Source: Streptomyces globosus
GTDB taxonomy: Bacteria > Actinomycetota > Actinomycetes > Streptomycetales > Streptomycetaceae
NCBI RefSeq assembly: GCF_003325375.1
Contig: NZ_CP030862.1
Span: forward strand, 2,173,501 to 2,237,500
Direction of reading: 5' to 3'
Length of the DNA stretch: 64,000 nt
The notes below the pieces were generated by a model. It saw nothing but the letters and a program-made list of their open reading frames with translations. It searched no databases and was not told where the DNA came from. The position numbers and the translations under genes are program-made. Of the stretch, positions 1-10,178 are shown in pieces (position 1 is the stretch's first letter; every line of letters starts with the position of its first letter).

Positions 1-257
1 CTGCCCTGTGGTGATCGTCCGCAGAGGTACGGGTACGGGTGCGGACCCGGCCGGTGAACCGGCCTGAGACGCCGTGGACCGGCAGCGTGCACGGCGCGAC
101 CCGGCACCGTGCCGGCGGGCGCGGGGCGGGCCGGCCGGGGCGTGCACCGCGTGCTGCTCTGCGTCCCTGAGCAGCGCCCGCCGCGCCGCAAGGGGCGCCA
201 TGCACCAGAATTGCCAGAGTCGGTGAGTTCGGCGCCGCCCAGGGGAGAGTGACCGGC

Positions 258-1280
258 GTGCTCGATGTGCCGCTCTGGTTGTGGATCGCGTTCGCCGCGA
301 CGGTGGTGGTCTCGCTGGCGGTCGACCTGCTGGCCCACCGCAGCGCCCACGTCATCGGGTTCAAGGAGGCAGCCGCCTGGAGCGGGCTGTGGGTCGGCCT
401 CGCGCTCGCCTTCGGCGGCGTCGTCTTCCTCGTCCTCGGCACGACCGCCGGGACCGAGTACACGACCGCGTGGCTGCTGGAGAAGAGCCTGTCGGTCGAC
501 AACCTGTTCGTCTTCGCCGTGATCTTCGGCTACTTCAAGGTCCCCCGCGCCTACCAGCACCGCGTCCTGTTCTTCGGAGTGATCGGCGCCCTCGTCTTCC
601 GCGGCGTCTTCCTCACCCTCGGCGTGGCCGCGGTCAGCCGCTTCACCGCCGTCCTGTTCGCCTTCGCCGCCCTCCTCTTCTACAGCACCTACAAGCTCCT
701 CAAAGAGGAGGAGGACTTCGACCCGGGCAGCAGCCTCGCTGTACGGATGCTGAGGAGGATCGTTCCGGTCCGCGACGAGTACGAGGGAACGAAGTTCTTC
801 GTCAGGGAGGCCGGCAAGCGTGTGGCGACCCCGCTGCTCGCGGTGGTCGTGGCGATCGAGGCGGCAGACCTGATCTTCGCCGTCGACAGCGTCCCGGCCG
901 TCCTCGCGGTCAGCGACGACATCTTCATCGTCTACACCAGCAACGCCTTCGCGATCCTCGGCCTGCGTGCCCTGTACTTCATGCTCGCGGGCCTCCTGGA
1001 CCGGTTCCACTACCTCAACACCGGCCTCGCCGTCATCCTCTCCTTCATCGGCGTCAAGCTCATCCTCCAGGCGTCCCACAAGATGATCAGCCCGTCGATC
1101 CCGGAGATCCCCTCCCCGCTCAGCCTGGCCGTCATCGCCGCCATCCTCACGGTGTCCATCGTGTTCAGCCTGCGCCTGCCGGCCCCGGCCCGGCCGCCGA
1201 CGGCCGGTGACGCGGAGGACCGGCAACCCCCCGCCCCTCCTGATCCTCCCGATCCTCCGCCCCCGCCGCGCCGGCAGTAG
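258..1280 (+). CDS. TerC-family integral membrane protein
   Basis: A multi-pass membrane protein of about 340 residues from the TerC/Alx family, linked to tellurite resistance and manganese or other metal homeostasis. The frame shows a series of hydrophobic segments. The family hallmark acidic stretches lie in membrane segments: EKSLSVDNLFVF near residues 75-87 and EAADLIFAVDS near 200-210. The C-terminus is a Pro-rich cytosolic tail (PPAPPDPPDPPPPPRRQ). The frame is open from a GTG at 249, but the Shine-Dalgarno AGGGGAG (241-247) sits only 1 nt before it; the GTG at 258 has normal spacing and is preferred. It stands alone, with no ter partner genes nearby. I saw no manganese riboswitch (yybP-ykoY) upstream. 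The transported substrate cannot be read from the sequence. Confidence 0.9.
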   Translation: MLDVPLWLWIAFAATVVVSLAVDLLAHRSAHVIGFKEAAAWSGLWVGLALAFGGVVFLVLGTTAGTEYTTAWLLEKSLSVDNLFVFAVIFGYFKVPRAYQHRVLFFGVIGALVFRGVFLTLGVAAVSRFTAVLFAFAALLFYSTYKLLKEEEDFDPGSSLAVRMLRRIVPVRDEYEGTKFFVREAGKRVATPLLAVVVAIEAADLIFAVDSVPAVLAVSDDIFIVYTSNAFAILGLRALYFMLAGLLDRFHYLNTGLAVILSFIGVKLILQASHKMISPSIPEIPSPLSLAVIAAILTVSIVFSLRLPAPARPPTAGDAEDRQPPAPPDPPDPPPPPRRQ

Positions 1281-1329
1281 GAGTACGCGGCCGCCGACCG
1301 GAGCCGCTGCCGCGATCCTCCCCTCGCCC

Positions 1330-1341
1330 TACCATTAAAGA
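1330..1341 (+). promoter_or_regulatory. -10 element of a leaderless promoter
   Basis: TACCAT at 1330-1335 is followed by 6 nt and then the ATG at 1342. A TANNNT hexamer this close to a start codon is the usual arrangement for leaderless transcripts in actinobacteria. No Shine-Dalgarno is present. Confidence 0.5.
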
Positions 1342-1545
1342 ATGGGTAAAACGCAGCACGAGACCGGGCCGCAAGGCGTGCTTGTCTGCCCGGTGTGCAA
1401 GCAGCACGTCGACACCGTGATCAAGCGACGGCACAAGACGCTCGGCGTCTTCGTCCCCGTGTGGGAGCAGGGCCCCTGCCGCAATCCCGACTGCCCCGCC
1501 TACTCCGACTACCCGAGGCACACCCAGCCGCAGCACCGCGGTTGA
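1342..1545 (+). CDS. Small zinc-ribbon-like protein (67 aa)
   Basis: A 67-residue soluble protein with two cysteine pairs: C16-x2-C19 (VCPVCKQ) and C46-x4-C51 (CRNPDC). This is a likely structural zinc ribbon. The middle (residues 24-42) is basic and aromatic. There is no ribosome binding site, but a TANNNT box 6 nt before the ATG suggests leaderless translation, which supports this start. It converges on the MarR gene at 1609. I do not recognise the family; a nucleic-acid or protein-binding role is only a guess from the zinc knuckle. Confidence 0.7.
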   Translation: MGKTQHETGPQGVLVCPVCKQHVDTVIKRRHKTLGVFVPVWEQGPCRNPDCPAYSDYPRHTQPQHRG

Positions 1546-1595
1546 GCGCCGCCACCTCCCTCGCGGGGGCGAAGCCGCCGGCGCCCCTGCGCTGC

Positions 1596-1616
1596 CCCCG
1601 TGGGGCCCCTACGGGG
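1596..1616. terminator. Hairpin between convergent genes
   Basis: CCCCGT (1596-1601) pairs with ACGGGG (1611-1616), and the GGGGCCCC between them can fold further. It lies just after the zinc-ribbon gene and overlaps the stop of the MarR gene, so it may end transcription from both sides. There is no U-run, as is usual in Streptomyces. Confidence 0.4.
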
Positions 1617-2136
1617 TGTCGTCCGCGGGGTCGGACCAGCCCAGGGGGAGCGGATCGGCGTCCCCGGCCCCGGAAGACGGTTCGCGGCCGGCGGCGTTGA
1701 AGGCGTTCAGCGCGGAGACGAGGGCGCTGCGCTGGGAGGGGTCGAGCCGGCGCAGGATGCCGGTGATCTCCGCCCGGCGCCGTGCGGTCACGTGCCGGAC
1801 GACCCGCTGACCCTCCTCGGTGAGGCTCTGCACCGTCTCACGCCGGTTGGCGGGGTTGGTCCGGCGGCTCACCAGGCCGGCCGCGATCAGCCGGTCCACC
1901 ATCCGCATGGCGGTGGACGGCTGGACTCCGAGGTGCTCCGCGAGCACCACCAGCTTGGACGGCCCGCGGGTCGACAGGACCACGAGCATCCGGAACTGCG
2001 GCAAGGTGATGGTCTCCTCGACCGTCGCCAGCGACCGTGCCGACACGGCCACCAGCAGGCGGGACGCCGTCAGTACGGCGCGCGTGACGGCCTCGATGTC
2101 GTCCTGCGCCGGGTCGGTCTCCTGATGCTCGTGCAT
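1609..2136 (-). CDS. MarR-family transcriptional regulator
   Basis: A 175-residue winged-helix regulator of the MarR type, expected to bind DNA as a dimer. The helix-turn-helix and wing read LPQFRMLVVLSTRGPSKL, then EHLGVQPSTAMRMVDRLI and GLVSRRTNPANRRE, which is the canonical order. The frame is open further upstream, but the ATG at 2136 (MHEHQETDP) is preferred because AAAGGG lies just before it and the upstream stretch is unlike the family. It is divergent from the betaine operon with a shared gap of about 460 bp, so it may control that operon in place of the usual TetR-type BetI. The ligand is unknown. Confidence 0.85.
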   Translation of the reverse strand: MHEHQETDPAQDDIEAVTRAVLTASRLLVAVSARSLATVEETITLPQFRMLVVLSTRGPSKLVVLAEHLGVQPSTAMRMVDRLIAAGLVSRRTNPANRRETVQSLTEEGQRVVRHVTARRRAEITGILRRLDPSQRSALVSALNAFNAAGREPSSGAGDADPLPLGWSDPADDTP

Positions 2137-2594
2137 ACGACCCTTTGTACCCTGCGCCGACGGTCTGCTTGTCCGGTTCCGGCGCGGCCAAACCCACGAA
2201 TCGCCCTCAAAGGCATAACGTTCCGATCGCGAACGTGGCACTGAGCAAAGATGTAATCTTTTCGTTATCTAGTCCACTGCGTGCCACTTTCGACCGATTT
2301 GCTCAAACATCTTGTTGACTTTGTCACTTTGCGGCGAGTGGAGGCGGCTGCGGGGATAGCACTCCGGCCTGCCCAGGGCAAGGCCCGCGCCCCATGCGAT
2401 TTCACTTTCTGCTGGGTAAGTTCGGCCCGCATGACCAGTACCCGCCCTCCGGCTCACCGGCGGCGGCGGCCCCGGAGCGGGTCCCGTCCCGGTGGACCCC
2501 GTGGCCCACGGCCCTGTCATGCCGGCGGTCCGCGCCGCATTTGCAGCCGCACGGCGGAGCGGACCGGCTCGAAGCAGAAAGCACCGAACTGTTG
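2137..2594. other. Divergent intergenic region of the betaine operon
   Basis: No gene is apparent. Bases 2245-2330 are unusually AT-rich for this DNA and contain TTGACT (2315-2320), a possible -35 element, without a convincing -10 at the right distance. A 7-bp inverted repeat, AAGATGT (2248-2254) and ACATCTT (2307-2313), is widely spaced. Both divergent promoters probably lie here. Confidence 0.4.
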
Positions 2595-4094
2595 TTGACA
2601 CGAACGACCATTCACGCGGACGGCGCCTGGCGCGACGCGCTCAGCGGTGAGACGCGGGAGATCCTCGACCCGGCGGACGGCCTGCCCTTCGCGGTCGTCG
2701 CCGAGGGCGGCGCGGAGGACGCCGACGCCGCCGTCGCCGCGGCGCGTGCCGCCTTCGACTCCGGCGCCTGGCCGGGCACCCCCGTGGCCGAGCGGGCCGC
2801 GCTGCTGCGCCGTACCGCCGGGCTCCTGGTCCGCGACCGCGAGGAACTGGCCCTCCTGGAGAGCCGCGACGCCGGGAAGACGCTCGCCGAGGGGCGAGCC
2901 GACGTCGACTGCGTCGCGGACGCCTTCCGCTACTTCGCCGACCTGGTCCTGGCCGAGGGGCCGGGCCGCGTCGTCGACGCCGGCAGCGACACCGTGCACA
3001 GCGTCGTCGTCCACGAGCCGGTGGGCGTGTGCGCGATGATCACGCCCTGGAACTACCCGCTTCTGCAGGCGAGTTGGAAGATCGCGCCGGCCCTGGCCGC
3101 CGGCAACACCTTCGTGGTCAAGCCGAGCGAGATCACCCCGCTCAGCACCGTCGCGCTGATCGCGCTGCTCGCCGAGGCCGGACTCCCGAGCGGCGTCGCG
3201 AACCTCGTCACCGGCCCCGGCCACACGGTCGGCGCCCGGCTCGCCGAGCACCCCGACGTCGACCTCGTCTCGTTCACCGGCGGCCTCACCAGCGGGGTGA
3301 AGGTCGCGCAGGCGGCGGCACCCGGCGTCAAGAAGGTCGCCCTGGAGCTCGGCGGCAAGAACCCGAACGTGGTCTTCGCCGACGCCTGCCGGACCGCGGA
3401 GGGCTTCGACACCGCCGTCGACCAGGCCCTCAACGCCGCCTTCATCCACAGCGGGCAGGTCTGCTCCGCCGGCTCCCGGCTGATCGTCGAGGAGTCGGTA
3501 CGGGAGCGCTTCGTGGCCGAGCTGAGCCGCCGGGCCGCCCGGATCAGGCTGGGCCGGGGCACCGAGGACGGCGTCGAGTGCGGCCCGCTCGTCTCACTGG
3601 CCCAGCTGGAGCGCACCGAGGAGTACGTCGCGTCCGCGCTCGCCGAGGGGGCCGTGCTGCGCAGCGGCGGACGCCGCCCCGAGCCCTCCGCCACCAGGCC
3701 CGCCGGCGGGTACTTCCACGAGCCGACCGTCCTCGACCGCTGCCACCGGCGCATGCGCGTGATCCGCGAGGAGGTCTTCGGCCCCGTCCTCACGGTGGAG
3801 ACCTTCCACACCGAGGACGAGGCGGTCGCTCTCGCGAACGACACCGAGTACGGGCTCGCGGGAGCCGTCTGGACCGCGGACGCGGCCCGGGCCCGCCGGG
3901 TCGCCGGCCGGCTGCGCCACGGCACCGTGTGGATCAACGACTTCCACCCCTACCTCCCGCAGGCCGAATGGGGCGGCTTCGGCAAGTCCGGCGTGGGACG
4001 CGAGCTCGGCCCGTCCGGCCTCGCCGAGTACCGCGAGACGAAGCACGTCTACCAGAACCTGGCGCCCCGCCCCGTCCGGTGGTTCTCCGGCTGA
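2595..4094 (+). CDS. betB: Betaine-aldehyde dehydrogenase-like NAD(P)+ aldehyde dehydrogenase
   Basis: Expected to oxidise betaine aldehyde to glycine betaine, the second step from choline. About 499 residues, the normal length of the family. The Rossmann region includes PWNYPLLQASWKIAPALAAGNTFVVKPSE; the general-base Glu lies in LELGGKNP (about residue 251) and the catalytic Cys in HSGQVCSAG (about 290). The C-terminal ALDH part ends WINDFHPYLPQAEWGGFGKSG, where the FHPYLPQAEWGG wording is typical of betaine aldehyde dehydrogenases. The frame is open back to an ATG at 2394, but that extension is Pro/Arg-rich and unlike ALDH. TTG 2595 (TTG 2592 is adjacent) gives the usual N-terminus. It is first in the bet/ABC operon, 93 bp before the GMC gene. 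Confidence 0.85.
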   Translation: MTRTTIHADGAWRDALSGETREILDPADGLPFAVVAEGGAEDADAAVAAARAAFDSGAWPGTPVAERAALLRRTAGLLVRDREELALLESRDAGKTLAEGRADVDCVADAFRYFADLVLAEGPGRVVDAGSDTVHSVVVHEPVGVCAMITPWNYPLLQASWKIAPALAAGNTFVVKPSEITPLSTVALIALLAEAGLPSGVANLVTGPGHTVGARLAEHPDVDLVSFTGGLTSGVKVAQAAAPGVKKVALELGGKNPNVVFADACRTAEGFDTAVDQALNAAFIHSGQVCSAGSRLIVEESVRERFVAELSRRAARIRLGRGTEDGVECGPLVSLAQLERTEEYVASALAEGAVLRSGGRRPEPSATRPAGGYFHEPTVLDRCHRRMRVIREEVFGPVLTVETFHTEDEAVALANDTEYGLAGAVWTADAARARRVAGRLRHGTVWINDFHPYLPQAEWGGFGKSGVGRELGPSGLAEYRETKHVYQNLAPRPVRWFSG

Positions 4095-4187
4095 CCCCCG
4101 CTCTGCCCCGGCGGGTGCGGCGCCCGCACCGCCCGGGAGCCGGAACAGCCACCCGTACGCCCCCACGCTTCATGGAGTGAACACAGG

Positions 4188-5725
4188 ATGTCCGACCGCA
4201 CCTACGACTACGTCATCGTCGGCGGTGGCACCGCCGGTTCGGTGATCGCCTCCCGCCTCACGGAGGACCCCGCCGTCACCGTCGCCGTCATCGAGGGCGG
4301 CCCGTCCGACGTCGACCGCCCCGACGTCCTCACCCTGCGCCGCTGGATGGGCCTGCTCGGCGGCGACCTGGACTACGACTACCCCACCACCGAACAGCCG
4401 CGCGGCAACTCCCACATCAGGCACAGCCGGGCCCGCGTCCTCGGCGGCTGCTCCTCGCACAACACGCTGATCGCGTTCAAGCCGCTGCCGTCCGACTGGG
4501 CCGAGTGGGCCGCGATGGGCGCCGACGGCTGGGACGCCGCGTCGATGGACCCGTACTTCGGCAAGCTCCTCAACAACATCGTCCCGGTCGACGAGAAGGA
4601 CCGCAACGCCATCGCCCGCGACTTCGTGGACGCGGCGCAGGAAGCCCTCGGCGTGCCCAAGGTCGAGGGGTTCAACCGCAAGCCCTTCCACGAGGGGGTC
4701 GGCTTCTTCGACCTCGCCTACCACCCGGAGGACAACAAGCGCTCCTCCGCCTCCGTCGCCTACCTGCACCCCTACCTGGACCGGCCCAACCTGCACCTGC
4801 TGCTGGAGACGTGGGCGTACCGGCTGGAGTTCGACGGCGTCCGCGCCACCGGCGTACGGGCGCGCGCCGCCGACGGCGAGGAACTCGTCGTACGGGCCTC
4901 CCGCGAGGTGGTCGTCTGCGCCGGAGCGGTGGACACGCCGCGGCTGCTGCTCCACTCCGGCATCGGGCCGCGCGAGCAGCTGGCCGGACTCGGCATCGAC
5001 GTCCGCCACGACCTCCCGGGCGTCGGCGAGAACCTGCTCGACCACCCGGAGTCCGTGATCGTCTGGGAGACCCGCGGTCCGATACCCGAGAACTCCGCGA
5101 TGGACAGCGATGCCGGACTGTTCGTACGCCGCGACCCGGAGTCCGCCGGACCCGACCTGATGTTCCACTTCTACCAGGTGCCGTTCACCGACAACCCCGA
5201 GCGGCTGGGCTACGAACGGCCCGCGCACGGCGTGTCGATGACGCCGAACATCCCCAAGCCCCGCAGCCGCGGCCGGCTCTACCTGACCAGTGCCGACCCC
5301 GAGGCCAAGCCGGCCCTGGACTTCCGCTACTTCACCGACGAGGACGACCACGACGCCCGCACCCTCGTCGACGGCATCAGGATCGCCCGGAGGATCGCCG
5401 CGGCCGAACCGCTGGCGTCCTGGCTCGGCCGCGAGGTCTGCCCCGGCCCCGACGTCACCGGCGACGAGGAGCTGAGCGAGTACGCCCGCAAGGCCGCGCA
5501 CACCGTGTACCACCCGGCCGGCACCTGCCGGATCGGCGCCGAGGACGACGCCATGGCCGTCGTCGCCCCCGACCTGACCATCCGCGGCCTGGAGGGCATA
5601 CGGATCGCCGACGCGTCCGTCTTCCCCACCATCCCCGCCGTCAACCCGATGATCGCCGTCCTGATGGTGGGGGAGAAGTGCGCCGACCTCCTTGCCCCGG
5701 CCGGCGACCCGAAGGAGGCCGCCTG

Positions 5726-5726
<1 letters not shown>
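4188..5726 (+). CDS. betA: GMC-family oxidoreductase, probable choline dehydrogenase
   Basis: An FAD-dependent glucose-methanol-choline oxidoreductase of 512 residues, probably converting choline to betaine aldehyde for the upstream dehydrogenase. The FAD dinucleotide fold is at the N-terminus ([16 protein letters not shown], residues 9-24). The GMC signature appears around residue 85 ([11 protein letters not shown]). The C-terminal active-site segment carries the family His in [13 protein letters not shown] (about 441-453) and the second in [24 protein letters not shown] precedes the ATG. The stop overlaps the next start (TGATG), so translation is coupled to the transporter genes. The family is broad, and choline as substrate is inferred from the neighbours. 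Confidence 0.85.
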
Positions 5727-6876
<1,150 letters not shown>

Positions 6877-6880
<4 letters not shown>

Positions 6881-8862
6881 GCGCCGCCACCACCTCCCGC
6901 CCCCCCGTCGCCGGGGGGAACAGCCGCAGCCGCGCCGAGCAGGCGGGCAGCCGCCGCTCCTGGCGCCCGGCCCTCCCCGCCGCCCCGGCGGTGCTGCTGG
7001 TCCTGGCGCTGCTTCTGCCCACCGCCGCCCTGCTCGCCGACGGCGGCTGGCCGCAGGCACTGCGCCTGGACCTGGCCCCGCAGCTCGACACCTTCGCCGA
7101 CTGGGTGGTCGACAACCGCGAGACCCACCCCGTCTTCCTCTACTTCCTGCTGCACCTGTCCAACGCGGCCACCGACTCGGTCGCCCAGGTCCACGACCTG
7201 CTCACCGCCATCGGCTGGGCGGGCGTGCTCACCACCGCCACCGCACTCGCCTGGTACGCGGGCGGCGCCGGCCGCAAAGGCGCCGGCCCGGCCCTCGTCG
7301 CCTTCGCCTCCCTGGCCGGCTGCGGGCTCCTCGGCCTGTGGGAGCAGTCGACCGAGACGCTCGCCCTGATGCTGGTGTCCGTCGCCGTGGCGTCCGCGGT
7401 CGGCATCCTGCTCGGCCTGGCCTGCGGACTGTCCGACACCGCCCAGCGGATGCTGCGCCCGGTCCTCGACACCATGCAGGTCCTGCCGTCCTTCGCCTAC
7501 CTGCTCCCGCTCGTCCTGGTCTTCGGCATCGGCACCCCGTCCGCGCTCATCACGACGGTGATCTACGCGGCACCCCCGATGGTCCGGATGACCGCGCTGG
7601 GCCTGCGCGGCGCGGACCCGGCCGTCCTGGAGGCCTCCAGGTCCCTCGGGGCGACCCGGTGGCAGCGGCTGCGGACGGCACGGCTGCCGATGGCCCGGCC
7701 GCAGCTCTTCCTCGGCCTGAACCAGACGATCATGATGGCCCTGTCGATGGTGGTCATCGCCTCCGTCGTCGGCGCCGGCGGTCTCGGCGAGAGCGTGTAC
7801 CAGGCGCTGAAGACCCGCGACTTCGGCCAGGGCCTCACCGCCGGACTGGCCATCGTCCTCATCGCCGTGTGGCTCGACCGGACGACGGCTGCGGCCGGGG
7901 CGCGCAGCGGCGTCCCGGTCGGCCGGAAGGGAACCGGTATCGCCCTCGCGGCGGCCGGCGGAGGCCTGCTGGCGGGCCGGGCCCTGGGCGAGTGGCCCGA
8001 AGCGGCCACGGTGGACATCGCCGCACCGCTGAACACCGCCGTCGACTGGCTGGTCGGCAGCGTGTACCAGGACGTCCCCGTGTTCGGCGGCACCTCCGTG
8101 TGGGCCGGCAACGCCACCAGCTGGGTGCTCAACCCGCTGAACGACGGCCTCCAGGCCCTGCCGTGGTGGTCGCTGCTGCTGCTCGCCGGTGCCGTGGCCC
8201 TGCTCGTCGGCACCTGGCGGGGCGCCCTGACCGCCGTCCTCGCCCTGGGGTGCACCGGCGTGCTCGGCATCTGGGACAAGGCCCTGTACACGCTCTCCCA
8301 GATCCTGGTCGCCGTCGCCCTCACCCTGGTCCTGGGCTTCGCGATCGGCATCCTCGCGGCCCGCGTACGGGCGGTCGAACGGCTGCTGCGCCCGGTGTTC
8401 GACGCCATGCAGACGCTGCCGCAGTTCATCTACCTCATCCCGGTCGTCCAACTGTTCAACGCGGGCCGGGTCGCCGCGATCACCGCGGCGGCCGTGTACG
8501 CCCTGCCCGCCGTGGTGCGGGTCACCACGCAGGGACTGCGGCAGGTCAGCCCCGCCACCATGGAGGTGTCCCGCTCCCTGGGCGCCACCACCTGGCAGCA
8601 GATCCGCGACGTGCAGTGGCCGCTCGCCCGCCCGGCGCTGCTGGTCGCCGCGAACCAGGGCGTCGTCCTCGTCCTCGCCGTGGTCGTCATCGGCGGCCTG
8701 GTGGGCGGCGGGGCACTCGGCTTCGACGTGGTCAAGGGCCTCACCGCGGGCGAACTCGGCACCGGTCTGATCGCCGGCGCGGGCATCGTCTGCCTGGGCC
8801 TGGCCCTCGACAAGCTCACCCAGCCCGCCGACCGCACCGCCTCGGCCGACACCCGGCACTGA
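6877..8862 (+). CDS. proW: Glycine betaine ABC permease with two fused permease units
   Basis: A membrane subunit of 661 residues, about twice the size of a usual ProW/OpuAB half. It contains two complete binding-protein-dependent permease domains in tandem. Each has its own EAA-type coupling motif: [14 protein letters not shown] near residues 250-263 and [14 protein letters not shown] near 563-576. Each is preceded by a long periplasmic/outer section with matching wording ([11 protein letters not shown] and [11 protein letters not shown]). This points to an internal duplication or fusion, so one chain could form the entire channel. The start is the ATG at 6877, overlapping the ATPase stop. 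The binding protein follows after 51 bp. Confidence 0.9.
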
Positions 8863-8913
8863 GCGGCCCGTCCCCGACCATCCCCCTCCCCGTCAACCGG
8901 AAGGCACACCACC

Positions 8914-9957
8914 ATGCCCGCACGCACCCGCACCGACATCGCCCGCACCGACATCGCCCGCACCGACATCGCCCGCACCGGCCACGCCCACACCGATCCG
9001 CGCCCGGGCGCCCGGTCCCGCCGTTCCAGAACGCTCCTCGCGGCGACCGGCGCCCTCGCCCTGCTCACGGTCAGCGCCTGCGGCGCCGCCGAGACCCGGG
9101 GCGGCGACTCCAAGACGGTCAGCCTGCACACCCCGTCGTGGGTCGGCGCCGAGGTCAACACGGCCGTCGCCGCGTACCTGCTGGAGCACGAACTCGGGTA
9201 CAAGGTCAAGACCCAGCAGATGGACGAGACCCCGGCCTGGGACGCGATGAGCCAGGGCAAGATCGACGCGATCCTGGAGGACTGGGGCCACCCCCAGGAG
9301 GAGAAGCGCTACGTCGAGGGCAACAAGTCCGTCGTTTCGGCCGGCGAGCTGGGCGTGACGGGCCACATCGGCTGGTTCGTCCCGAAGTACCTGGCCGACG
9401 AGAAGCCGGACATCACGGACCACAGGAACCTCAACAAGTACGCGGACGTCTTCAAGACCCCGGAGAGCGGGGACAAGGGCCAGTTCATCAAGGGCGACCC
9501 GTCCTACGTCTCGTACGACAACGCCCTGATCAAGAACCTCGGCCTGGACTACAAGCCGATCGAGGCGGGCGCCGAGGCCACGCACCTCGCGCAGCTGGAG
9601 CAGCTGTACAAGAACAAGAAGCCCTTCCTCACCTACTGGTGGACCCCGCAGTGGATGAACGCGACGATGGACCTCGTCGAGGTGAAGCTGCCGCCGTACA
9701 AGGAGGGTTGTGACGCCGACAAGCAGGCCGTCGCCTGCGCCTACCCGGACGTGCCGCTGAAGAAGTGGATGAACGCGGACTTCGCGAAGGACGGCGGCGA
9801 CGCGGCGGAGTTCCTGAAGAACTTCACGTGGACGACCGAGCAGCAGAACCTGGTCGCCAAGTACGTCGCCGCCGACGGGATGTCCGCGCAGAAGGCCGCC
9901 GAGAAGTGGGTGAAGGAGAACGAGGCGACCTGGAAGGCCTGGCTGCCGAAGCAGTGA
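8914..9957 (+). CDS. proX: Glycine betaine-binding lipoprotein (OpuAC/ProX type)
   Basis: The substrate-binding subunit of the ABC importer, 347 residues. The signal segment LLAATGALALLTVSAC ends in a lipobox with the lipid-anchored Cys at residue 56. The mature part matches the OpuAC fold: VSLHTPSWVGAEVNTAVAAYLLE, then WDAMSQGKIDAILEDWGH, and LTYWWTPQWMNATMD, which carries aromatic residues suited to a trimethylammonium group. The N-region before the signal is unusually long (about 40 residues) and contains a TDIAR repeat (see the repeat entry). No other start codon lies between it and the lipobox, and GGAAGG precedes the ATG. Confidence 0.92.
   Translation: MPARTRTDIARTDIARTDIARTGHAHTDPRPGARSRRSRTLLAATGALALLTVSACGAAETRGGDSKTVSLHTPSWVGAEVNTAVAAYLLEHELGYKVKTQQMDETPAWDAMSQGKIDAILEDWGHPQEEKRYVEGNKSVVSAGELGVTGHIGWFVPKYLADEKPDITDHRNLNKYADVFKTPESGDKGQFIKGDPSYVSYDNALIKNLGLDYKPIEAGAEATHLAQLEQLYKNKKPFLTYWWTPQWMNATMDLVEVKLPPYKEGCDADKQAVACAYPDVPLKKWMNADFAKDGGDAAEFLKNFTWTTEQQNLVAKYVAADGMSAQKAAEKWVKENEATWKAWLPKQ
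8929..8988 (+). repeat. 15-bp in-frame tandem repeat at the start of proX
   Basis: The unit CGCACCGACATCGCC occurs three times without change (8929-8973), followed by a degenerate fourth copy (8974-8988). It encodes repeated RTDIA before the signal peptide. A length-variable repeat here would change only the N-region of the precursor, not the mature protein. Confidence 0.9.
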
Positions 9958-9964
9958 CCGCCCC

Positions 9965-9990
9965 GGGGCCGGACGGCTGCGTCCGGCCCC
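9965..9990 (+). terminator. Terminator hairpin of the betaine operon
   Basis: GGGGCCGGACG and its exact complement CGTCCGGCCCC enclose a 4-nt loop, 8 nt after the proX stop codon. Confidence 0.75.
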
Positions 9991-10049
9991 TCCGGCCCGC
10001 CCCCGTCCTGTCCCGTGGACCGTTCATCCGAAAGGATGTCCGGCACCGC

Positions 10050-10061
10050 TAAAATCAGGCC
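10050..10061 (+). promoter_or_regulatory. -10 element of a leaderless promoter
   Basis: TAAAAT (10050-10055) lies 6 nt before the ATG at 10062, the spacing seen at other leaderless starts in this window. Confidence 0.45.
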
Positions 10062-10178
10062 ATGACGAACGCACTTCGCCGCAGGTACCCGATCCGCCCC
10101 GGACGATGCGCGTGCGCACGAGCGGCGCTCCCCGCGGAGGCTCGCACGGGCGCCGGCCGACCGCAGGCGGCGCGGTGA
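10062..10178 (+). CDS. Possible 38-codon leader ORF coupled to the next gene
   Basis: A short frame that begins exactly where a leaderless transcript from TAAAAT would begin. It ends with TGA overlapping the GTG of the following gene (GTGA). The peptide is Arg/Ala-rich with a CAC motif (RCACARAA) in the middle. The exact overlap suggests translational coupling or attenuation rather than a functional protein. It could also simply be the 5' part of the transcript. No homologue is recognised. Confidence 0.35.
   Translation: MTNALRRRYPIRPGRCACARAALPAEARTGAGRPQAAR

Noticed and set aside
1..248. Manganese riboswitch (yybP-ykoY) upstream of the TerC gene
   Set aside because: The conserved motifs of that riboswitch are not present; only GC-rich DNA and a ribosome binding site were seen.
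2248..2313. AAGATGT/ACATCTT inverted repeat as a MarR operator
   Set aside because: The 7-bp arms are 52 bp apart, too far for a single MarR dimer; such short matches are expected by chance in an AT-rich patch.
2394..2594. N-terminal extension of the aldehyde dehydrogenase from ATG 2394
   Set aside because: The extra 67 residues are Pro/Arg-rich, unlike any ALDH N-terminus, and no ribosome binding site precedes the ATG.
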